Shown in pieces: positions 52,758-63,117 of a stretch of 64,000 nucleotides of DNA (positions within the stretch are counted from its first letter, which is position 1; every line of letters begins with the position of its first letter). The translations under genes were made by a program, and so were the position numbers. The notes under the pieces were generated by a model, which saw only the letters and a list, made by a program, of their open reading frames with translations, searched no databases and had not been told where the DNA came from. This DNA comes from Bemisia tabaci (taxonomy: Eukaryota > Arthropoda > Insecta > Hemiptera > Aleyrodidae): assembly GCF_918797505.1 (NCBI RefSeq), contig NC_092794.1, forward strand, positions 72,019,345 to 72,083,344. The letters run 5' to 3'.

Positions 52758-54250
52758 CACGGCTCCGTTGAAGGGAAGTTACATGAAAAGTGACTGGTCG
52801 TCTCCGAACTCTTCGGCATCTTCAAGTAGGGTAAAAATACTATGTTTTTAGCCAAAAATCGAAATGTGTTGTTCGAGCTCCTCGAAAAATAAATCGACTT
52901 TTAGGCTTTTTTCTCAAAAAAATCACGAAATCGAAGAGATTTCCATTTTTTTCAGGAACAAATCTTATCGCAAACTAAAATCCAATTATACCGTTGAAAA
53001 GCTCTTGCTTTCAGCTTTCTAACGGTCTATAGGTTTTGTAATTTGGAGCAACTGGCCGCCTATAAACTGAATTTTACTGCAATCATTTCAAGGAATTTTC
53101 CGCCAACTCGGACGGCCGGTTCCCTTGCATTTATCTCGACTGTTTTTGAACTTAAGAAAAAAAACATGTACACCGTTAGAAAGACCACACTCTCAACTAT
53201 CTATTGGTATAATAATTTTTGAATTTTGAGCAACTCAACGCCGGCACATAGGAATTTTTCGAAACTATGTCCAAAAACGAAGAAATACGGGTGGCTACAG
53301 TCAAAGTCAATTTCTCGCCGCCCAAATGCACCAAAATGAAAAACCAACATGTCGTTAGAAAGCTAAAATCGTCAGCTTTCGAATGGCCAAATTTGGCAGC
53401 CATAAATTTTCACTGTGACAGGTGTGATTCATAATGTGTTATATGAGACACAGGACTCCCAGGTAATGTTCAGAGTGACCAAACTCTCCCCAAAAATGTC
53501 GGGGGAAAAATTAAGAGATGCCTCCCTAGAAAAAAGAGTTAGTCAAAATACAAGGTTTCATCTCCGACTTAGATTCGTGTTTTTTAATCAAGATTTTTTA
53601 ACGCTACTAAAAACCAGGGTACCATTCGAAAGCTGACGATTTTAGCTTTCTAACGACATGTTGGTTTTTCATTTTGGTGCATTTGGGCGGCGAGAAATTG
53701 ACTTTGACTGTAGCCACCCGTATTTCTTCGTTTTTGGACATAGTTTCGAAAAATTCCTATGTGCCGGCGTTGAGTTGCTCAAAATTCAAAAATTATTATA
53801 CCAATAGATAGTTGAGAGTGTGGTCTTTCTAACGGTGTACATGTTTTTTTTCTTAAGTTCAAAAACAGTCGAGATAAATGCAAGGGAACCGGCCGTCCGA
53901 GTTGGCGGAAAATTCCTTGAAATGATTGCAGTAAAATTCAGTTTATAGGCGGCCAGTTGCTCCAAATTACAAAACCTATAGACCGTTAGAAAGCTGAAAG
54001 CAAGAGCTTTTCAACGGTATAATTGGATTTTAGTTTGCGATAAGATTTGTTCCTGAAAAAAATGGAAATCTCTTCGATTTCGTGATTTTTTTGAGAAAAA
54101 AGCCTAAAAGTCGATTTATTTTTCGAGGAGCTCGAACAACACACTTCGATGTTTGGCTAAAAACATAGTATTTTTACCCTACTTGAAGATGCCGAAGAGT
54201 TCGGAGATGACCAGTCACTTTTCATATAACTTCCCTTCAACGGAGCCGTG
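52758..54250. mobile_element. 1.5-kb foldback element with long TIRs (about 625 bp)
   Basis: 52758-53385 is the inverted copy of 53623-54250 (symmetry sum 107008). Outer ends are CACGGCTCCGTTGAAGGGAA and its complement. The unpaired loop 53386-53622 has no recognisable coding sequence. No transposase and no clear target duplication. Confidence 0.9.
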
Positions 54251-54296
54251 TACGTTTCAGTCAGCCACTTGTTGTTCACTTGTTGCCACAGATGAC

Positions 54297-54509
54297 CAAG
54301 GCGGATAAAGGAAGGTGGTCGCATTTCGATTTTGGCTGCCATCTTGAAGATCTGTGACGTCAGGCGGGTACGGGTACGCCGTGGCGCGCGGCGGCACGCG
54401 GCGGTCGGGTTGACTCCCCCTGCCTCGTCCGGCCCTTGTACCCGATGTACCCGATACCGCGTGACGTCAAGAGGGTACGGAATGCGACCACCTATCTTTA
54501 TCCGCCTTG
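54297..54509. mobile_element. 213-bp GC-rich MITE, 9-bp TSD ACAGATGAC
   Basis: Starts CAAGGCGGATAAAG and ends with CTTTATCCGCCTTG; flanked by ACAGATGAC at 54288-54296 and 54510-54518. The interior (gtacgggtacgccgtggcgcgcgg) is far GC-richer than the neighbourhood. A 9-bp duplication fits Mutator-like elements. Confidence 0.9.
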
Positions 54510-54744
54510 ACAGATGACCACTTCACTTACACACAAAAACGCACAGCACTGAATAGGTGCGCAGTCGTTCACTGCGCACAATATACCAAATTAACGACCA
54601 ATCAGAAACACGCTTATAAAACGTACATGGCCTCGGGCTTGCACGTGTAACCAAAAGTTACTTTTTCAAACACCCATTTCCTCAAAATAAACCAGTATCT
54701 ACTTAAATATTACAGAATTTACAGAGCTTTAGCAGGACACGAAA

Positions 54745-54965
54745 TGTCATAATAGGTTCCTTTTGTTATAGGATATATTTCTAAACAAACATGTTACTCC
54801 TTAATTTAGCAGGGTATGCCATTTGTCATACATCTCCCCGCTCTACCCAGAATGCATTGTTGTTCTAGAATCTTCCATCATGTGCCTGTTACAGTAAGCT
54901 GTATTCCATTCTCATTGAATAAAGTAAAGAATAATTAAATTAACAACTTAATTTCAATTATTTCA
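54745..54965 (+). repeat. Putative Ty1/copia 5' LTR
   Basis: Inferred from a TGTCATAATAGG start and a TTTCA end just before the PBS, with AATAAA at about 54918. The partner LTR is not in sight, so edges are approximate. Confidence 0.4.
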
Positions 54966-54972
54966 CCCAAAA

Positions 54973-54984
54973 GGTTATGGGCCT
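54973..54984 (+). other. Copia-type primer-binding site
   Basis: GGTTATGGGCCT resembles the copia PBS complementary to an internal part of initiator tRNA-Met. It lies about 140 bp before gag, a normal spacing. Confidence 0.6.
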
Positions 54985-55121
54985 TTAGTTTTACATTCAA
55001 GATATTAGTGTTAGCAAGTTTCGGGTTAAAATGTGCAGATTTTCGCCAGTGTATGAAGTCGAAGTCTAACCTAAACGTAGTTCTGCCAGGACCCTTGAAT
55101 TATTGCAATCAATAAGTAATC

Positions 55122-55906
55122 ATGAATGATAACGTGAAATTTATCAATGTGCCAGTTTTCTCCGGCACTAATTTCAACAACTGGCAATTCAGGATTCGCT
55201 CGATCTTGGAAAGAGAACAACTTCTCGACGTAGTGGACAACGACCCAGAAGCAGATGCTGTTGCCAAAAGTAAGAAGGATTTTGATGTTTTACATGCTAA
55301 AGCCAAAGCTATTGTCATACAGGGTATCAAAGACAAGCACTTGGATATCATCAAGGACTCCAAGACTGCCAAGAAAATGTTGGAAGCATTAAAAGCTGTC
55401 TTCGTCAGAAACAGTGCTTTTTCGAAATTGACTCTCTGGTGTAAATTACTCACGTTGAAATGTCAATCCTCTGACACATTAGAGGACCACTTCATGAAAT
55501 TCGATGAAATTAACAGGGAATTAGAAGAAATCGGAACGAAAATCGATGAGTCTGATAAAATTTGTCTTCTACTCATCACTCTCAGTTCTGAGTACGATAC
55601 CGTTATCACAGCCCTCGAAACGGTCCCTAATATTAAATTAGACTTTATCAAAGCAAGACTATTGGATGAAGAGTTAAAGATTAAAAGCCGCAAACAGAAT
55701 CAACTTAAAAATGATTCAAGTGAAGTTAGTTTCAAAGCCTCAAACAACTACAGTGGATGCTATATTTGTGGCGACACAAATCATCTAGCCAGATCCTGCA
55801 CCAAGCAAGACAGAAATAATAGCAACCAACAGCACAATGGACGTGTTCAATACCACAATGGTCGAGGCCGTGGCCGAGGTAATCAGCGTGGATGGAATCA
55901 ACGCGG
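55122..55906 (+). CDS. gag: Ty1/copia gag (partial, ends in gap)
   Basis: The protein starts MNDNVKFINVPVFSGTNFNNW, typical of copia gag (a capsid-like domain with FSGTNFxxW). It continues through a UBN2-like helical region (LEDHFMKFDEINRELEE), then a CCHC zinc knuckle CYICGDTNHLARSC, then an RG/Q-rich tail. The frame is open to the gap at 55907. The rest of the element (protease, integrase, RT, RNase H) should lie in the gap or be lost; the sequence after the gap is not copia. The ATG is the first in frame. Intact as far as seen. Confidence 0.9.
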
Positions 55907-56406
55907 NNNNNNNNNNNNNNNNNNNNNNNNNNNNNNNNNNNNNNNNNNNNNNNNNNNNNNNNNNNNNNNNNNNNNNNNNNNNNNNNNNNNNNNNNNNNNN
56001 NNNNNNNNNNNNNNNNNNNNNNNNNNNNNNNNNNNNNNNNNNNNNNNNNNNNNNNNNNNNNNNNNNNNNNNNNNNNNNNNNNNNNNNNNNNNNNNNNNNN
56101 NNNNNNNNNNNNNNNNNNNNNNNNNNNNNNNNNNNNNNNNNNNNNNNNNNNNNNNNNNNNNNNNNNNNNNNNNNNNNNNNNNNNNNNNNNNNNNNNNNNN
56201 NNNNNNNNNNNNNNNNNNNNNNNNNNNNNNNNNNNNNNNNNNNNNNNNNNNNNNNNNNNNNNNNNNNNNNNNNNNNNNNNNNNNNNNNNNNNNNNNNNNN
56301 NNNNNNNNNNNNNNNNNNNNNNNNNNNNNNNNNNNNNNNNNNNNNNNNNNNNNNNNNNNNNNNNNNNNNNNNNNNNNNNNNNNNNNNNNNNNNNNNNNNN
56401 NNNNNN
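55907..56406. other. Assembly gap (500 N)
   Basis: Placeholder-size gap cutting the copia element. No inference should be drawn about its true length. Confidence 0.99.
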
Positions 56407-56619
56407 TGGAGCCTATATAAAGGGCACTCCGTGAAGATGTGAGGATTTCATTTTGCCACATAAAAAAGCGCTTTATCTCACGGATAATCCAGCATCCGCT
56501 TACATCCTTCAAAATTTTAGCTATAATTTTTGAATTTAGAAAAAAACCAGTAATATAATGGTTCAACGCCATTGGTTCATTCTGTTCAGGTTCGTCCGAG
56601 TTTCGGGAACGAAATTCCT

Positions 56620-56990
56620 GTCGTCGTTATCAACCTCCATCTACTGTATTTATTTGTGAATAATGAACAGATGTAATTTAAAAGTTCAATTCATTTTAGA
56701 TCCTAACTAATATTACACACTTATATTATTACGCCCACTTTTATCCCGATACACTACTTCATTGGTTTCTTAAAAATCTCAAGTGATTTCTGGTCGGTCG
56801 TTGCCAACCTCTCTAACTAGTTGTGAATAGATTTACCATTTACCTAATTTGGATAAGAGTTTAATTCTTTGTAGATGCTAACTACTATATTTACACACTC
56901 ATATTATTACGTCTCACGTGTTCTACTGGAGCCCGATATACTATTACCTTAGTTTCTCTTAAAATTTTCAAGTGGTATCTTTATTTTATT
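56620..56990. repeat. Diverged tandem repeat, about 190-bp units
   Basis: Two diverged units share ttacacactTATATTATTACG-like text, gtgaatag / gtgaataatg and ttctt-aaaatntcaagtg. Non-coding. Confidence 0.6.
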
Positions 56991-58500
56991 GAACGAAAAT
57001 GTGACAAATTTTTAAGTGAGGTTATGTCGTCATGTTTATGTCAGTACCTGACCTAAGCGATAGATGTAATTCAGGTAAATTACGTTAACGAAATTACACC
57101 GAAATTGTGCCAAACTCTAAAGAGGAAGCAGCATTTACATCACAGAATGCATGCTCGTGACTAAAGTCTAAAAATTACTGGAATATGATCCTCGGCCTTC
57201 ACATGCGACTGTCACTGAACTTCGACCAAAATTTATTCGCTCTATATCTTGCCATCAACCTATGTGCTCTGGAGTGATTATGCTTCTCTGAAGTGTATGT
57301 TATTTACATTAAGAACATGTTTCCTTCATGATTTATCTTGGAATCCTCCTATCTCTTCTACCGTTCTTGTTACGCGTGGCTTGCGAACCTGAGTATGTGA
57401 GGCACAATTCCATCCCTTTTCGGAACAGTTCAATCATAGGTCAACTTAATGTCACATAATCAAAGGTCTTTGACTGTGAGCATTTGCTCAAATTGGTTTC
57501 TTCTGAGTCGCTTTGATTTTGCGTCAGGAGTTGTTAGAAACTTCATTTTGCCCAACAATGAATAACAAGGTCTTTAATGAAAGGTATGTACCCGTTTTAT
57601 TCTCATAATTTCATGAGTTGATGATAAAAATACAATGAAGGCTTCATTTTCTTGCATAAATTGCTGTGTGAAATGGGTGCGTCCATCCCTCCTCTATTTA
57701 AAAGAGTAACAGAATGTATCGCCCATCTGTTTAGAGGACTTCAGTATTAAGATACGTAGGTACGTGTTCCTGTCTAGTTCCATTGCAATAAGTGTGATCG
57801 TGTTAATCAAGGCTAAATACAATTAGACCCCATGGTATCAATGTAATCATAAATGCCTCTCCACTCTTACCAACTAGGTGCGGCATATCCTCCGATCAAG
57901 AGATGGAGATTGCCGTCTCAGCAGGTACGAGGGTGAGCCTACGAACCCAGGTATGGTGACCGTAAGTACCGCTTTGGCCGCTCACATTCAGATAAGCCTT
58001 TTTTTCTAATGAACTCATGCCAATACTTAGATCTCCAGACTTATTTACTGCATTAAGAACACATAAGATAATAAATTAAATAGGTAAAGTCAGTTGTCAA
58101 TCTTTATACCAAGTGCAGGTACCAACATAATTTTTTGTCATTGGGTGGACAAAGGACACTAGCTGCAATGCAGCGATTCATAGATTCAATTGTTCCCAAC
58201 CGGTCCGTGATTTGGCATCACTCCTTTGGATAAAAAGATCACGATATTTCCATTATTATTAATTAAAAACATCATTTAATTTGACAACAGTTCTGTGTGC
58301 GTTTCCCACTGTCTGAAGTTCAGTAAAAATAAGGACTCAATTGTGGTTTGTGGTGGCCACATTCTTCATGATGCAGTTAGAGTTACTTCTCAACCATGAA
58401 CCAATGAACACCTGCAGATTCGTTTCAGAATCAGCATTGGTGCGCTCTCTAGCGGCTAACGCCAAAACCCTAGTTTTCACTTTCACTTTTCTCCACCAGT
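56991..58500. other. Unannotated stretch
   Basis: No gene, RNA or repeat recognised; frames are short. Confidence 0.4.
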
Positions 58501-58504
58501 AAGC

Positions 58505-59450
58505 GCTGTGTGAACCCGACGGCACTTATCATCATTGTGGCTTATGGAGAAATCAAGAACTACTTGTGTTTTTTCGACATTTTTAATTCGATCATCATTA
58601 ATTTTTGCAAATTTTGCTGAAACGGGTAGTTAAAGCCATAGTGAATCCTAGAGTCCCTTTATACCCAGAGTTACGACAACTCACTTTTGGTTGGGCCAGG
58701 ATTGGGCTGAAAGTGGCCTAAAAAAAAATCCAATTCTGATTGGTTCTCGCTCATGGAGGCCGAAACTAGTGCACCAAGATGGCGGTACCTCGAATGTGAA
58801 CAAGAATAATGAAAATATTATCTAATTGTGGTTTATCAAGAGTAAATTGTTATTTCCATCGGTCTAAAATGAAAATAGATTAAGAAATTATTCACAAACC
58901 AATCTAATTTTCGTTTTAATTGATCAATTTGTTGATGTTGTTGTTTTTGTGTGACAGACATCGCAGGATTCCTGATCCTTATCCCTCAATATCGTTCGTT
59001 TGAGTGCACTAGTTTCGGCCTCCATGGCCAGCCAAGGTCGGCTGCCAGTCAGCTGATAATCGAGTTGTCGTTACTCTGGGTATAAAGGGACTCTAGTGAA
59101 TCCATTAATGTATCATACTCTTGAAAAATATTCCAAAAAGGAAGTAAATTGAGACTTAAACCAAGTGTGAACCGACAAGCATTTCTTATCACGGCGGCTT
59201 ACGGGAAAAGCAACGACTGCTCGTGTTTTTTCGACATTTTTTAAGTCAATCGATATTAATTTGTGTAAATTTTGCTATAAATAGATGGTCAAAGCCATAA
59301 TAAATCCATTCATGTATGTTACTCCTGGATTTTATTCATATAGGGATTTAATTTCTGACTTATACAAAGTGTGAACCAAACCGGCATTCTAACATGGTGG
59401 CTTATGGAGAAATCAACAACACTGCTTGTGTTTTTTCGACGCTTCGGTTT
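58505..59450. repeat. Three diverged copies of an approx. 200-bp repeat
   Basis: The phrase gtgtgaacc...ggcttatggagaaatcaa...tgtgttttttcgac recurs at about 58505, 59165 and 59370. The first copy is split by the MITE at 58649-59095. Confidence 0.75.
58649..59095. mobile_element. hAT-like MITE, copy 2, 447 bp, 8-bp TSD GTGAATCC
   Basis: The same element as at 43577-44014 (TAGAGTCCCTTTATACCC...GGGACTCTA) with perfect duplications at 58641-58648 and 59096-59103. Two family members with different target sites confirm the element boundaries. Confidence 0.94.
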
Positions 59451-59523
59451 TGCCAGTTCTTCGTACAGCCAGACCTTTAGGTACTTATTCACCCAAAAAC
59501 GACCTGATATAAACTACAAAAAC

Positions 59524-60758
59524 CCTCAAAAACATTTTTCGGGCAAAAAATCCGGTCGAGGAAATTGACGTGTCACTTCCTTTTCAAGTATAAGATAGGC
59601 AAAAACCTTTGATGAATTCCCAAGGTCCACTAAGACTAATAATCATCAAAAAGTTCAAAAAAAAAAATAAATCCCTTGCCAAAAATAAATAAAAAAAACC
59701 GATTTTGAGATAAATCCCTCGAATGAACTTGAAATCACAAAATCGGTCGAGGATGTCAACTGAAACTTTTCCCCCTTTAATTATGAGCTCCGCAACAAGC
59801 GTGACTCGCTTGTACCTTTTCATACACGAGCCGCACGAATTCATCTCTTCTTCTCTCCTCTCCTTCCGTCCATGGACAGAGGTCCAAAATTTTTCGGATT
59901 TACTGACGCGACCGGCTGCGGCTCGGTGCGTAAACATGGGTGGATTATACTAATATTACACATAAGTCAGAGAGATACACGTACAACCTGTCGACTTAAG
60001 TGGGGCTCATTCCGTGAAGGGACTCAACTCCTCCACTATAACAATTCCACTAATAATTTTGCGATTCAGAAATCCCCTCACTTGTCCGGACCTAACGTGT
60101 CTGTCGAAATGTCATCCAATGGTACAGATGTATTTTATACTTAATTGATAGAGTATAAGAACAATTATTACTTACAACCTACCTACCGTCCAAAGCAAAT
60201 GGTAAGCTCCCTTAAAAAAAAATCCATGTTTCAGATGAATCATGTTTCGAAAAAGTCTAACATGTGGTTATGGGAAAATGGGGCGACTGGTGAAATTGCA
60301 ACCGACTTGAAGCCGACATCAGGGATGATAAGAAGGCACCGATTCACTGAGAGCATCGAGCCGCAGCCGGTCGCGTCAGTAAATCCGAAAAATTTTGGAC
60401 CTCTGTCCATGGACGGAAGGAGAGGAGAGAAGAAGAGATGAATTCGTGCGGCTCGTGTATGAAAAGGTACAAGCGAGTCACGCTTGTTGCGGAGCTCATA
60501 ATTAAAGGGGGAAAAGTTTCAGTTGACATCCTCGACCGATTTTGTGATTTCAAGTTCATTCGAGGGATTTATCTCAAAATCGGTTTTTTTTATTTATTTT
60601 TGGCAAGGGATTTATTTTTTTTTTTGAACTTTTTGATGATTATTAGTCTTAGTGGACCTTGGGAATTCATCAAAGGTTTTTGCCTATCTTATACTTGAAA
60701 AGGAAGTGACACGTCAATTTCCTCGACCGGATTTTTTGCCCGAAAAATGTTTTTGAGG
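59524..60758. mobile_element. Foldback element, interrupted at its right arm by Polinton 2
   Basis: 59524-59930 is the inverted copy of about 60352-60758 (symmetry sum 120282), with an unpaired loop from 59931 to about 60351. The left arm continues leftwards past 59524, but the right arm stops exactly at 60758, where Polinton 2 starts, so the other part of the right arm must lie beyond the far end of Polinton 2. Confidence 0.88.
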
Positions 60759-61320
60759 AGTAGGGTAAAAATAGCGACTTGAGAACAGTAAATTATCCAA
60801 CAGCGTTGCATGATTGTGCAGAAAAATATGAATTAAATTACAGCGTTGTATAGGGATTATTGTTCAATATGGCAACGCTGTAAAAAGAAAGTATTGCATG
60901 TTGCCCCTTCAATATGCGGGTTATGCAATCGTGTAATAATGCCCCTTCATTTTTCGGGTTATGCAATGGTGTATTTTTCAAGATGGCGCAGCAGTGTTGC
61001 CGACGTGGGCACGTAAATAAATGATTTATTTATTGGTGAAATTTTGCAACATTGCATTTTACAGTGTTGCCAGATGGGGCGAGAAATTAGTTGATTTTTC
61101 CGTACAGTGTTGCCAGATTGTGCAAAAAATTCGGATTTTCGGACTTGTAAAATTTTTCAGTTTCGAGAGACCGTATCTTGCCATATGGGTCGGTATCAGA
61201 TACTGTAGATTAGGGTCTGATTCGGGAAATTGAAAATTTTGTACTAGTGTGCGCTTGGAATGGATATTGCAATGTTCCGTTTGACGAATCAAAAATTTTT
61301 TTATTGGATATTTACAGTTT
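60759..61320 (+). repeat. TIR of Polinton 2
   Basis: Begins AGTAGGGTAAAAATAGCGAC and continues like the right TIR of Polinton 1 in reverse, including AGTAAATTATCCAACAGCG. Preceding hexamer TTGAGG (60753-60758) is the predicted target duplication. Confidence 0.92.
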
Positions 61321-61325
61321 CAATC

Positions 61326-61488
61326 AGTTCGCGTTTAGAAAACGCAAACACGTTTCGAAAACGCAAACACGTTTAGAAAACGCAAACACGTTTAAAAAAC
61401 GCAAACACGTTTAAAAAACGCAAACACGTTTCGAAAACGCAAACACGTTTAAAAAACGCAAACACGTTTCGAAAACGCAAACACGTTG
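61326..61488 (-). repeat. 19-bp minisatellite, Polinton 2
   Basis: About nine units of type cgcaaacacgtttcgaaaa, the complement of the Polinton 1 array, with taaa/cgaa alternations in a different order. Confidence 0.93.
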
Positions 61489-61499
61489 CATATTATTAT

Positions 61500-62444
61500 T
61501 TATACGAAATCCTTACTATCGATCCAACTATTGTGACTCGCGTCCAGACCCAACCATTTGACAAAGACCTGGTTTTTCTTGCGACGCAGAATTTTCTCCA
61601 CCAGGAACGTATCTTTATAGTTGGTGGGTTGGAGTTCTTCGCGGTAGAATTTTCCTTTGATGATCGTATCGTGTGCGTCTTTCAGATCGTACGTGATCGG
61701 AACGGTGGGATTGACGCTGACAATCTTGAAAATTTCCGTGCTCCAATTCGGTGTGTATCCTTTCTCGAACATGGCTTTGAGTCTCGAGATCCGGACGTGA
61801 TCACCGACATTCAGTTTTCGTCTGGCCAGACGTCTCTTTTCAATTTTACTCAGCGGCGGTCCACGAAGCTTTTGCAGGATCATCGGTACATCCTTTTCGG
61901 TGACATCGATTGGTTTCATCCCGATTGTGCGATGAACGCTCCCGTTATATTCACGGATGAGTTTCGGTAATAGATCTACCCACTTGTACGATCCTTGCGC
62001 GCTGAACTCTTTCCACATCTTCGTTTTGAGCGTTCGATTGAATCGCTCCACAATGGAGGCTTTGGTTGTCGAGAACGAGCTGTACATATTGATCTGGTGA
62101 CGCTTCATCAATGCCTGACATTTGGAGTTGTAGAATTCCGAGCCCATGTCGACTTGTAAATGTTTCGGTGACTTTCCGGCTGCTTTGAGAACGCGTTGCA
62201 GAGCAAAAGTGACATCCGTGGCCGTTTTCGATTTGAGCGGTTCGGCCCACGCCTTTTTCGAGCACGCGTCGATGACGGTGAGGAGATATCTGTATCCTTT
62301 GTTGACCGAGGCGTACGGTTGCATCTCGACGAGATCGGCTTGCCATAAATCGAACAATCCGAGAATCCGTACTTTACGACGCGGATAGTTTCGTCGTGCA
62401 GGTTTATGTAGCTCCTCGACGATCCCACGTTTTTCTGCCGACAT
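61500..62444 (-). CDS. INT: Polinton 2 integrase, 314 aa
   Basis: Almost identical to the Polinton 1 copy (33211-34158), with the same D, D and E catalytic residues and chromodomain. Observed changes include K to Q in RHQINMYSS and Y to F shortly after. The last residues differ: after NSWIDS this copy ends KDFV, where Polinton 1 ends WISYK. The gene is intact and the most complete part of Polinton 2 in the window. Confidence 0.95.
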   Translation of the reverse strand: MSAEKRGIVEELHKPARRNYPRRKVRILGLFDLWQADLVEMQPYASVNKGYRYLLTVIDACSKKAWAEPLKSKTATDVTFALQRVLKAAGKSPKHLQVDMGSEFYNSKCQALMKRHQINMYSSFSTTKASIVERFNRTLKTKMWKEFSAQGSYKWVDLLPKLIREYNGSVHRTIGMKPIDVTEKDVPMILQKLRGPPLSKIEKRRLARRKLNVGDHVRISRLKAMFEKGYTPNWSTEIFKIVSVNPTVPITYDLKDAHDTIIKGKFYREELQPTNYKDTFLVEKILRRKKNQVFVKWLGLDASHNSWIDSKDFV

Positions 62445-62449
62445 GATAA

Positions 62450-62755
62450 TTACCGTCGACGTCGTCCGCTCTCTCGATTCAAATGCTGTTTCGTTGCTAC
62501 TATTTTAACCAGACGATTGTAAGATTGCTGAAGTTGGTGGATACGCTCCAGACAGTGTTGAGCTAATTTCATGGCTTCCTTCCACTTCCGTTCGGACCAT
62601 TGTTTGTTCACCGCATCCTCATCGCTTTCGGGATCTTGCACTTGACGAATCCGTTTGTTCGATACGATATAATTTCCGTCGGAATCCAGTGAGAATCCGT
62701 CACCTTTTGGACCGCGGCGGAATTTCGATCGGCCAAAACCGTCCGTGTGACTCAT
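62450..62755 (-). CDS. Polinton 2 Y2 protein, 101 aa
   Basis: Same as Y2 of Polinton 1 with a few substitutions (for example NYIVSNKR in place of NYIASNKR, QDPES for QDSES). Intact; 5 bp from the integrase start. Conservation of both Y genes in two copies argues for selection, or very recent amplification. Confidence 0.75.
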   Translation of the reverse strand: MSHTDGFGRSKFRRGPKGDGFSLDSDGNYIVSNKRIRQVQDPESDEDAVNKQWSERKWKEAMKLAQHCLERIHQLQQSYNRLVKIVATKQHLNRESGRRRR

Positions 62756-62762
62756 CGCAACA

Positions 62763-63098
62763 CTATTTTCCTTTCATTCGATTCACAACCTCTAATTGAC
62801 TGATTCTATTTTCCAGTCGTGATAATTTCGTCTCGAGTCGTTGCGCGATACTTTTGTATTCTTCCATTTTCTCCAAACAAAGCTGTGCTAAATTCATAGC
62901 TTCCGTCCACCTCGAGTCTGTCCATTGTTTGTTCACGGCGTCGGTATCCTCTTCGGGATCTTGCAGTTGTCGGATCCGTTTGTTGGATACGAGATAATTT
63001 CCGTCGGGATCCAGTAAGAAACCGTCACCTTTGAGACCTTGCTTCGTGTTGCGAACGTAAGTTCCTTTCGATCTTCCAAACCGGTCGGTGTGACTCAT
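62763..63098 (-). CDS. Polinton 2 Y1 protein, 111 aa
   Basis: Same as Y1 of Polinton 1, differing at LCLEKMEE against LCLQRMEE. Contains the same GDGFLLDPDGNY and DAVNKQW blocks and coiled-coil tail. Intact. Confidence 0.75.
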   Translation of the reverse strand: MSHTDRFGRSKGTYVRNTKQGLKGDGFLLDPDGNYLVSNKRIRQLQDPEEDTDAVNKQWTDSRWTEAMNLAQLCLEKMEEYKSIAQRLETKLSRLENRISQLEVVNRMKGK

Positions 63099-63117
63099 TT
63101 TTGTGCGGAACCTATAT

